Below, one piece after another: positions 1-5,034 of a stretch of DNA of 16,869 nucleotides; positions within the stretch are counted from its first letter, which is position 1, and each line of letters starts with the position of its first letter. The stretch is from Athalassotoga sp964433875 (GTDB lineage Bacteria > Thermotogota > Thermotogae > Mesoaciditogales > Mesoaciditogaceae), in contig CAYSSO010000035.1 of the NCBI GenBank assembly GCA_964433875.1, positions 1 through 16,869 of the forward strand. The letters are read 5' to 3'. A program made the translations under genes and the position numbers. A model generated the notes under the pieces. It did not search any database, was not told where the DNA came from, and saw only the letters and a list, made by a program, of their open reading frames with translations.

Positions 1-15
1 AAATAAGGATCTAAC

Positions 16-49
16 AAAACAACCCCGCCGCGCGCGGGGTTGTTTTTTT
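16..49 (+). terminator. Strong intrinsic terminator of an upstream gene
   Basis: Positions 16-28 and 34-46 are perfect inverted repeats forming a 13-bp stem around a 5-nt loop (29-33), with a GC-rich core (CCCCGC/GCGGGG) next to the loop. A run of seven T lies at 43-49, partly shared with the stem base. This is a textbook Rho-independent terminator for + strand transcription coming from outside the window. Because the left arm starts with AAAA, it may also stop transcription from the other side. It insulates the ATPase gene that follows, which has its own promoter. Confidence 0.9.
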
Positions 50-50
50 G

Positions 51-82
51 TCGGTGCTGTCCAGAAATTGACGGTCTTGTCG
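51..82. repeat. Direct repeat, copy 1, upstream of ATPase gene
   Basis: Positions 55-82 are identical over 28 bp to 1265-1292. Extended to 51-82 versus 1261-1292, the match is 31 of 32 bp. The repeat contains GTCCAGAAATTGAC, a weak imperfect hairpin, and ends in CTTGTCG, which recurs once more just after this copy. The two copies bracket the ATPase coding sequence, so they could be the scar or substrate of a recombination event. No transposase is present between them. Confidence 0.85.
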
Positions 83-94
83 GCCTTGTCGGAG

Positions 95-103
95 TGATAT
101 AAT
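95..103 (+). promoter_or_regulatory. Extended -10 promoter for ATPase gene
   Basis: TGATATAAT is an extended -10 element (TG at 95-96, perfect TATAAT at 98-103). A TTGTCG at 77-82 could serve as a -35 with a short 15-bp spacer, but an extended -10 does not require one. Transcription would start near 110, almost on the Shine-Dalgarno AGGGGTG (about 109-115), giving a very short leader before the ATG at 121. Confidence 0.6.
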
Positions 104-120
104 ATATCAGGGGTGAAAAT

Positions 121-1281
121 ATGGAAGTAGGTAAGATCATCAGTTTGCTTGCCGACAGGCCTCTTTCAAAAGATCAGAAAATTTATTTTGTCGATAGAGA
201 AAAAGATCTCTCGAGCATAATAAATCTTGTGAAATACCAGCCCTTTGGGATATTCGGAGTGTGCGGAGAAACTGGCATAGGCAAGACAACTCTTTTCAAT
301 TTTGTCGATTCTGATAACTGCATGAAGATAGAGGTATCTATCGTACATAGAGAAACAAAAGAAAGCATTCTCTACGATCTACTTTACAGGCTTTCATCCG
401 TTCTCAAAGGTAGCAAGGCCTCTGATATAAAGAAATTGTCCGGCGAGACTTTAAAATGGTTGGTAGAAGAGGTTTCGGTTTTAAAAGGAGCCAGTTTGAA
501 TGCCATGTTTGGAGGCAAAATCGAACAGCACAAAGTTCCGCGTTTTAACATTTTTGCCGCGGAAGAAAAACTCCACGATCTACTCCGTAAAAGTATAGAA
601 ATTCATGGGAAAGTACTTTTGATTGTCGATGAACTTGATAAAGAAAAAAAAGAAGACGTTTTGAATGTGCTCGATTCTCTTAAACTTGAACTTCAACAGG
701 ATGGACTGATTTCTATTTTTTCTATGCCTTACTCGATATATAGAGAATACCGAAATGATAGGATGAAGTGGAATGAATCTGGTAATCTCGAAAACATAAT
801 CAAAGACATCGTCTTTTTGGAAGAAATGCCCGATTCAGATATAAAAGAACTTTTGATAAGAAGGCTCGGTAATCTCGCGACCTGGTTTGAAGAAGATGCT
901 CTTGAATCGATAACGCTTTTTGCCGATGGCAATCCAAGAGATGCTTTGTGGATCGCTCAAAAGGTGGCTTTTGATAACATTTATTCAGAGAGAGTTGCTA
1001 AAAAAAACTGTGAAGAGTCGATATTGAAGATCGTTAAAGAATATATGAGCGATTTGTCTTTGACACAGATACAAAGACAGGTTTTGGCCGCTTTGAAAAA
1101 TTTCACTGGAAGTAAGGAAGAAATACTGAAAATTTTGAGTCAAAATTCTATCAAAAGAACTACTGCTTATTCAACAATTGAAAGGCTCTTAATGCTTGGA
1201 ATGATAATAGAGCGAAGAGGCATCTACAGGCTTTCTGGAAAAGCACAGATATATATATCGTCGATGCTGTCCAGAAATTGA
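121..1281 (+). CDS. Orc1/Cdc6-like AAA+ ATPase with C-terminal winged helix
   Basis: This 386-residue P-loop ATPase resembles the archaeal-type/AAA_16 (STAND- and Orc1/Cdc6-related) families. Seen directly: a Walker A GETGIGKTT at residues 49-57, a Walker B VLLIVDELD at about 165-173, and a sensor-2-like GNPRDALWI at 270-278. Residues ~305-385 look like a winged-helix domain (LTQIQRQVLAAL, then RTTAYSTIERLLMLGMI with a short wing). This architecture usually implies ATP-dependent DNA or partner binding, for example in plasmid-type, defence or regulatory NTPases; the actual role is unknown. The ATG at 121 is supported by AGGGGTG just upstream and an extended -10 at 95-103. The gene stands alone between two copies of a direct repeat, and the second copy encodes its last residues and stop codon. 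There is no transmembrane segment or signal peptide. Confidence 0.8.
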   Translation: MEVGKIISLLADRPLSKDQKIYFVDREKDLSSIINLVKYQPFGIFGVCGETGIGKTTLFNFVDSDNCMKIEVSIVHRETKESILYDLLYRLSSVLKGSKASDIKKLSGETLKWLVEEVSVLKGASLNAMFGGKIEQHKVPRFNIFAAEEKLHDLLRKSIEIHGKVLLIVDELDKEKKEDVLNVLDSLKLELQQDGLISIFSMPYSIYREYRNDRMKWNESGNLENIIKDIVFLEEMPDSDIKELLIRRLGNLATWFEEDALESITLFADGNPRDALWIAQKVAFDNIYSERVAKKNCEESILKIVKEYMSDLSLTQIQRQVLAALKNFTGSKEEILKILSQNSIKRTTAYSTIERLLMLGMIIERRGIYRLSGKAQIYISSMLSRN

Positions 1282-1292
1282 CGGTCTTGTCG
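1261..1292. repeat. Direct repeat, copy 2, overlapping ATPase stop codon
   Basis: This is the second copy of the 28-bp perfect repeat (1265-1292), or 32 bp with one mismatch (1261-1292), also found at 51-82. The end of the ATPase gene (SMLSRN and the TGA stop) lies inside it. A repeat that supplies the end of the reading frame suggests that the ATPase gene and repeat have been associated as a unit, or that the repeat was duplicated when the gene inserted. Confidence 0.85.
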
Positions 1293-1341
1293 AGAAGTTG
1301 CGGATGATATCACGAGGGATCGCCTTTAAAAACTTCAATGC

Positions 1342-1366
1342 GATCCTGAAACAAGTTCAAGATGAC
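1342..1366. repeat. REP-like dispersed palindrome (GATCCTGAAACAAG type)
   Basis: The sequence begins GATCCTGAAACAAGTTCAAG and ends in ATGAC. TCCTGAA and TTCAAGA form near-perfect arms with one mismatch around ACAAG. It matches, from memory, a dispersed palindrome common in unrelated bacterial intergenic regions, whose usual right arm is TTCAGGA. Its presence supports reading 1293-1543 as non-coding, repeat-derived spacer, despite an open frame that runs through it. Confidence 0.55.
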
Positions 1367-1425
1367 TCGGTGTGCGATCTTGCTCATGATCAAGTCAAGA
1401 ATGATAAAAACTGGGGTAAAATTGC

Positions 1426-1514
1426 CGATTCTCAATTCTCCTTTCCGCTACCTGCTACATGCTTTTTCATTTTCAATTCTCAATTTTTCATTCTTCCACC
1501 CGCCATGTGCCATT
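1426..1514. repeat. Repetitive intergenic spacer, unit R1
   Basis: This pyrimidine-rich spacer contains two CAATTCTC-type blocks. The second (1471-1494) is identical over 24 bp to 2200-2223 in the spacer before hicB. It is followed by a CCCGCCATGTGCCA segment that parallels the GCCACGAGCCACG segment of the second spacer. The stretch 1293-1425 before it holds only the dispersed palindrome at 1342-1366 and no supported gene. Confidence 0.7.
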
Positions 1515-1518
1515 TTGG

Positions 1519-1527
1519 TGTTATAAT
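1519..1527 (+). promoter_or_regulatory. Extended -10 promoter of the mntA-hepT module
   Basis: TGTTATAAT is an extended -10 (TG 1519-1520, TATAAT 1522-1527). It sits in a 30-bp block (1518-1547) that matches 2278-2307 before hicB at 27 positions and carries both the Shine-Dalgarno GAGGTG (1533-1538) and the start ATG (1544). The predicted transcript would start at about 1534, giving a leader of about ten bases that is little more than the ribosome binding site. Confidence 0.65.
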
Positions 1528-1543
1528 GAATCGAGGTGATGTG

Positions 1544-1828
1544 ATGAATAAAGTTGATTTTATAAGATCACGGATACTTCCTGTATTTAAAAAATATAAC
1601 GTGAAAAGAGCCGGAATTTTTGGATCTGTTGCAAGAGGAGAAGATAATATTCAAAGCGATGTCGATATTCTGATAGAATTAGATGATAATCTAAGTCTGT
1701 TCGATTATATAAGAATGAAATTGGAAATAGAGGAAATTCTTGGCAAAAGTGTGGATCTTGTCGAGTATAATACCATAAAACCTTCAATAAAGAACAAAAT
1801 TTTGGAAGAAGAAATAAGGATCTTATGA
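1544..1828 (+). CDS. mntA: MntA-type MNT nucleotidyltransferase antitoxin
   Basis: This 94-residue minimal nucleotidyltransferase has the pol-beta signature GSVARG (residues 27-32) followed by SDVDI (38-42), which carries the metal-binding aspartates. In characterised MntA/HepT systems this enzyme transfers AMP from ATP to a tyrosine of the HEPN toxin and so silences it; that role here is by family. The ATG at 1544 is chosen over the longer open frame (from 1298) because it has GAGGTG six bases upstream and the upstream stretch is repetitive spacer. An in-frame ATG at 1526 overlaps the -10 box and has no ribosome binding site. The gene overlaps the downstream toxin gene by 4 bases (ATGA), as expected for a translationally coupled pair. 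Confidence 0.9.
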   Translation: MNKVDFIRSRILPVFKKYNVKRAGIFGSVARGEDNIQSDVDILIELDDNLSLFDYIRMKLEIEEILGKSVDLVEYNTIKPSIKNKILEEEIRIL

Positions 1829-2160
1829 GAGATCAAAAATTATATTTGATCGATATAGCGGAAAGCATTCAGTATATCAAAAGATACACATTGAATTTAA
1901 ACGAAGAAGAATTCTATCAAAACGAGCAAATTCAAGATGCTGTTTTGAGAAGATTAGAAATAATTGGAGAAGCAACAAAAAATATAAGCGATGATCTCAA
2001 AAATCGATTTCCACAATTACCATGGAAAGAAATGGCAGGAATAAGGGACGTAATCATTCATGACTATTTTGGAATTAATTTAAGGAGAATACGGCTCACC
2101 GTAAGGCAAGACTTACCTACGCTTGAAACTTTAATAGAAGAAATTTTGAAAAAAATTTAG
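1825..2160 (+). CDS. hepT: HepT-type HEPN ribonuclease toxin (DUF86)
   Basis: This is a 111-residue all-helical HEPN-domain protein of the DUF86/HepT family. The RX4HXY active-site motif is intact as R74-DVII-H79-D-Y81. In HepT proteins R and H form the RNase centre, and the tyrosine is the residue AMPylated by the MNT partner. Upstream, QDAVLRRLEIIGEATKNIS (about 37-55) is the typical helix-2 signature of the family. The start overlaps mntA by ATGA, so translation is probably coupled. Antitoxin-first order and length match the family. Intact catalytic residues suggest a functional toxin controlled by its neighbour, not a decaying remnant. Confidence 0.9.
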   Translation: MRDQKLYLIDIAESIQYIKRYTLNLNEEEFYQNEQIQDAVLRRLEIIGEATKNISDDLKNRFPQLPWKEMAGIRDVIIHDYFGINLRRIRLTVRQDLPTLETLIEEILKKI

Positions 2161-2199
2161 GGTTTGTCATCTGTTGCTTTCCATTGCCCATTTTGAATT

Positions 2200-2260
2200 T
2201 TTCAATTCTCAATTTTTCATTCTCCCCCCCGCCACGAGCCACGCGCTGTCTTTTATTGTC
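2200..2260. repeat. Repetitive intergenic spacer, unit R2
   Basis: It opens with a 24-bp block (2200-2223) identical to 1471-1494. A C8 tract and GCCACGAGCCACGCGC follow. The segment 2231-2260 matches 2744-2773 (the spacer after hicA) over 30 bp with three differences, so R2 is a composite sharing one half with R1 and the other with R3. It separates hepT from hicB. Confidence 0.7.
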
Positions 2261-2278
2261 AATTCTCAATTTTTTCCG

Positions 2279-2287
2279 TGTTATAAT
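2279..2287 (+). promoter_or_regulatory. Extended -10 promoter of the hicBA module
   Basis: TGTTATAAT (TG 2279-2280, TATAAT 2282-2287) lies 22 bases before the hicB ATG, exactly the spacing seen before mntA. TTGTCA at 2256-2261 could act as a -35, but with a long 20-bp spacer. The surrounding 30 bp is almost the same as that before mntA, so both TA modules may share transcriptional strength and a near-leaderless transcript. HicB-type proteins often autoregulate, but this short HicB lacks an obvious DNA-binding extension. Confidence 0.6.
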
Positions 2288-2303
2288 GAGTCGAGGTGGT
2301 TTG

Positions 2304-2510
2304 ATGAGAGTATTTACAGTTGTAATAGAAAGGGATGAAGATGGTTGGCTTGTTGGAAAGGTTGTCGAACTTCCAGGATGTTTTACTCAGGCCAAAACTC
2401 TTGATGAGTTGATGGATAGAATTCGTGAAGCCATAGAAGGATACCTTGAGGTTGAAGATATTTCAAATGAAAAGATAGAATTCGTAGGCGTTCAAAAGAT
2501 AGCCTTATGA
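2304..2510 (+). CDS. hicB: HicB-family antitoxin
   Basis: This 68-residue protein has the single partial RNase H-like HicB fold: an N-terminal strand FTVVIERDEDGWLVGKVVELPGC, then a helix (TLDELMDRIREAIEGYLE). This is the usual hallmark of HicB antitoxins, which bind and neutralise HicA. It ends soon after the domain, with no clear C-terminal ribbon-helix-helix or HTH, so it is the short type. ATG 2304 is preferred to the upstream open frame because GAGGTGG lies just before it and the upstream residues are translated repeat spacer. It overlaps hicA by 4 bases (ATGA). Confidence 0.88.
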   Translation: MRVFTVVIERDEDGWLVGKVVELPGCFTQAKTLDELMDRIREAIEGYLEVEDISNEKIEFVGVQKIAL

Positions 2511-2737
2511 GTTCACAACTACCAAGAATTTCTGGCTCCGATATGGTTGAATTTCTTAAATCAAAAGGCTTTTCTGTTGTAAGAATACGCGGAAGTCATC
2601 ATGTGCTTAAAAATAACAATGGGAAAATCGTTGTCGTACCAGTTCATTTAAAAGAAACTCTTGGTCCAGGTATTATAATGGCAATTTTGAGGCAATCGGG
2701 AATTTCAGTGGAAGAATACGTATATTTCTTTTCTTAA
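2507..2737 (+). CDS. hicA: HicA-family mRNA interferase toxin
   Basis: This 76-residue YcfA/HicA protein has a dsRBD-like fold. The segment FLKSKGFSVVRIRGSHHVLKN contains the GSHH motif with the histidine expected to be catalytic in HicA RNases, followed by VVVPVHLKETLGPGIIMAILRQSGIS, typical of the family. HicA enzymes cut mRNA independently of ribosomes until bound by HicB. No good Shine-Dalgarno precedes the ATG, so translation is probably coupled to hicB through the ATGA overlap. Antitoxin-first order is a common arrangement. The gene appears intact. Confidence 0.9.
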   Translation: MSSQLPRISGSDMVEFLKSKGFSVVRIRGSHHVLKNNNGKIVVVPVHLKETLGPGIIMAILRQSGISVEEYVYFFS

Positions 2738-2743
2738 TTCCCT

Positions 2744-2816
2744 GCCACGCGCCACTCGCTGTCTTTAATTGTCCATTTTTTCCACGTGCTACGTGCCACT
2801 CGCCACCCGCTCTCGT
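2744..2816. repeat. Repetitive intergenic spacer, unit R3
   Basis: Segment 2744-2773 matches 2231-2260 with three differences in 30 bp. It is followed by a degenerate tandem of short GCCAC/ACGTG words, such as CCACGTGCTACGTGCCACTC. This is the third spacer of the same family and ends the accessory region. No gene or terminator hairpin is evident between hicA and the promoter of the next gene. Confidence 0.65.
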
Positions 2817-2839
2817 AGATAAATTACTTTTTTGATTTG

Positions 2840-2848
2840 TGTTAGAAT
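2840..2848 (+). promoter_or_regulatory. Extended -10 promoter of the long operon
   Basis: TGTTAGAAT (TG 2840-2841, TAGAAT 2843-2848) is a one-mismatch extended -10. No convincing -35 is seen. Transcription would start near 2855, giving a leader of about 50 bases before the ATG at 2904, unlike the near-leaderless TA genes. It is the only promoter candidate recognised before the run of twelve genes up to 15753; internal promoters cannot be excluded. Confidence 0.5.
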
Positions 2849-2903
2849 AGAACCAGTAAGAGTTGATTTTTAATGAGATTATGAAACTGATAATGGAGGA
2901 TTT

Positions 2904-3677
2904 ATGATAGCCGTTATAACAGATCACGGATCGGATGATCTATTTATGGGCGTTTTAAAAGGCAATTTTTCTTATTTGCTTCCAAAGGAGGAGATCATAG
3001 AGGTTACGCGCCCGATAGGCTTTGGAGATTCTTACGTTGCCTCATGCATAGCCGAGAGGCTGGCGTGTCATCTGCCTAAATCTACCATTTTTATGATAGT
3101 TGTTGATGGCCAGAATGAAAGCGCAAGAAGGCCTATTGGACTTCGCACGAAGGATGACAGAATTTTTATAGGCTTTGACAACGGCACCTTTACCCTTCCG
3201 ATAGAAAGGTTTGGACTTAAACAGATAAGAGAGATAGATGTTCCAGATGTCAAATTTTCTCTTTCTTTTACGAGATCCGTCCTTGATATTCTCATTCCGG
3301 TTGCCGTGGATCTTTCGAAGGGAAGGAATTTTGAGAGCATAGGAAGTATATACATGACCTTTTACGATCTCAAGCACAAAAAGGCCGGAATGTTAGACGG
3401 AAAAATAATGGGAGAGGTTGCTTTTATAAACGAGCGTGGAGATATTTCTACGAATATACCTTTTGATTATCTTGAAAAAATAGGCCTTTCTCAGGAGGAC
3501 AGACTTAAGGTTAACGGGAAATTATCGAGTATATCTCTTGACAGAAGGGCCGGACAGAAGAATGAACTCATCGTTTGTGAGGGATTGGGCGGATATGTCG
3601 AGATAACATCCCGGTATTCGCGCGCCGGGGAGATTTTAAACCTTCCGCCGAGATCAGAGATTGTTTTGGGGGTTTGA
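2904..3677 (+). CDS. Divergent SAM hydroxide adenosyltransferase-like protein (DUF62)
   Basis: This 257-residue protein resembles the SAM-dependent chlorinase/fluorinase/hydroxide adenosyltransferase family, which cleaves S-adenosylmethionine to adenosine and methionine. Matching landmarks are the N-terminal ITDHGSDDLFMGVLKG (family: ITDFG..D.YVG.MKG), FDNGTF (PDNG.L), DILIPVAVDLSKG (DIFAPVAA.La.G) and GEVAFINERGDISTNI (G.V..ID.FGN..TNI). Two core motifs have drifted: VVDPGVG reads VVDGQNE, and the FHGRD segment reads FTRSVLD, so the usual catalytic histidine and the arginine before Asp appear lost. It may bind an adenosine-type ligand without the standard reaction, or use different chemistry. 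ATG 2904 follows GGAGG (2895-2899). The histidine kinase gene starts three bases after its stop. Confidence 0.7.
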   Translation: MIAVITDHGSDDLFMGVLKGNFSYLLPKEEIIEVTRPIGFGDSYVASCIAERLACHLPKSTIFMIVVDGQNESARRPIGLRTKDDRIFIGFDNGTFTLPIERFGLKQIREIDVPDVKFSLSFTRSVLDILIPVAVDLSKGRNFESIGSIYMTFYDLKHKKAGMLDGKIMGEVAFINERGDISTNIPFDYLEKIGLSQEDRLKVNGKLSSISLDRRAGQKNELIVCEGLGGYVEITSRYSRAGEILNLPPRSEIVLGV

Positions 3678-3680
3678 ACT

Positions 3681-5030
3681 TTGAAGATATGGCCATTTTC
3701 GAGAAGTGAAAGTTCGACCACCTATGGCACGGTTATTTTGATCTTTCTTATGTCTTTGATAGGATTTATAGAGGTTTTCATTTATGTGCTTTTTTATCCT
3801 CCGCCTCTTCAGTACTGGCTTATAATGATCTCGATGGATCTTGTGATTTATTTTGCCTCCTCTATCTTTCTTTTTCAATTTTTGAGCGAACCTTTGATCC
3901 AACTGTTAAACAGAGTAAAGCATACTTCTATAACCCTTAACGCCGTTCCCCAGAAGGGATTGAGGGGAGAACTTGGCGAGATTCTAAGAGATGTTGACAG
4001 GCTCGCCGAGACTTTGAAAAGGGAGAGGGAAGGCCTGCTTGCAACTTACAGCGAATACAGAAATATAGTTGAGTCTCTCGATGAAGGCATCCTCACCGTC
4101 GATGAAAACAGGGATATAGCGACTATGAACAAAGGGCTCGAGAGGATCTTTTCGACAACGCGAAGCCAGTGGAAGGGGAGGCAGTTCGAGGAGTTTTTGC
4201 GCTTTTACGGCATTATCCTCGATGAGACCAAAAACGTTGTGAGGGTTAAAACTCTCGATAAAAGACTTATATTTCAGGAAATACCCATGAACACCTCCCA
4301 CTCTTTGATGCTTTACATCTTCGAAGACATAACGGCCCTTTCGAATCTTGAGAAGGCCCTCGGCAGGGCCGAGCAACTTGCCCTTCTCGGTAAGATGACG
4401 GCCTCTATAGCCCACGAGATAAAGACTCCCCTTGCATCTATGAAACTTTCGGTCCAGTTGCTTAAAAGGCAGGCCGATGGCATTTCGGACGAGGCGCGCG
4501 AGACTCTCGATATTCTCGACAAAGAAATAAGAAGGCTTGAAGAGAGATCGATGCAATTTTTAACTTTTTCGAAGACTACCTATGATCTAAAACCACTTAA
4601 CGTTGTAGATGTTTTGGAAGAATCGATAAAACTTGCACGCATAAGGGCGAGAGAGAGGGGAATATCTATAGAATTCGCCAAGTCATCAGACAAAATTGTC
4701 ATCGAAGGAGACGATAACGCGCTTAACTCGGCCTTCCTTAACGTTCTTGTCAACGCTATGGACGCATCTAATGAAAACGAAAAGATAGAGGTTAAAATCG
4801 AAAAGGTAAAAAATTACGCGCTCATTACCTTCACAGATCACGGAAACGGAATTCCACCAGATTACATGGATTATCTTTTTGAGCCGTTTTTCACGTTAAA
4901 GGCAAATGGAACAGGCCTTGGCATGAGCATAGTAAGAAGGGTTGTCAATTCCCATGGCGGAAGGGTCGATGTCAAAAGCCAGAAGGAAGTCGGGACAAGC
5001 GTTATTATAAGGTTGCCGCTTTTGAGGTGA
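3681..5030 (+). CDS. Membrane sensor histidine kinase (NtrB/AtoS-like)
   Basis: This is a 449-residue two-component sensor. Two hydrophobic segments (about residues 16-39 and 43-67) form a membrane hairpin with almost no periplasmic loop, so the signal is probably sensed in the membrane or cytoplasm. A short linker-helix region is followed by a PAS domain (~122-220, ILTVDENRDIATMNKGLERIF). Then come the HisKA H-box SIAHEIKTPLASMKL with phosphoacceptor H245, and an HATPase_c domain with N-box NVLVNAMDAS (354-363), G1 DHGNGIP (386-392) and G2 NGTGLG (409-414). The start is TTG 3681, preceded by a G5 tract (3668-3672). The partner regulator begins 5 bases after its stop, so the two form a cognate pair. 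The stimulus is unknown. Confidence 0.88.
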   Translation: MKIWPFSRSESSTTYGTVILIFLMSLIGFIEVFIYVLFYPPPLQYWLIMISMDLVIYFASSIFLFQFLSEPLIQLLNRVKHTSITLNAVPQKGLRGELGEILRDVDRLAETLKREREGLLATYSEYRNIVESLDEGILTVDENRDIATMNKGLERIFSTTRSQWKGRQFEEFLRFYGIILDETKNVVRVKTLDKRLIFQEIPMNTSHSLMLYIFEDITALSNLEKALGRAEQLALLGKMTASIAHEIKTPLASMKLSVQLLKRQADGISDEARETLDILDKEIRRLEERSMQFLTFSKTTYDLKPLNVVDVLEESIKLARIRARERGISIEFAKSSDKIVIEGDDNALNSAFLNVLVNAMDASNENEKIEVKIEKVKNYALITFTDHGNGIPPDYMDYLFEPFFTLKANGTGLGMSIVRRVVNSHGGRVDVKSQKEVGTSVIIRLPLLR

Positions 5031-5034
5031 TTTT

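Noticed and set aside
51..1292. Insertion sequence with the ATPase as transposition protein
   Set aside because: The ends are direct rather than inverted repeats, no DDE or other transposase motif is present, and the protein has an Orc1/Cdc6-like AAA+ layout with a winged helix.
1298..1543. N-terminal extension of the MNT protein (open frame from 1298)
   Set aside because: The stretch is repeat-derived spacer with the dispersed palindrome, CAATTCTC blocks and the promoter. The ATG at 1544 has the ribosome binding site and gives the normal family length.
2184..2303. N-terminal extension of HicB (open frame from 2184)
   Set aside because: It translates the repetitive spacer and promoter. ATG 2304 has GAGGTGG and matches HicB length.
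1426..2816. CRISPR array
   Set aside because: The repeated blocks are few, irregularly spaced, of different lengths and mosaic. There are no regular spacers or cas genes.
3984..4556. Long antisense open frame of 190 codons within the histidine kinase gene
   Set aside because: The opposite strand encodes a kinase with all boxes intact. The antisense translation has no recognisable domain or ribosome binding site. Similar shadows inside rnc, the regulator gene and lepA were dropped for the same reason.
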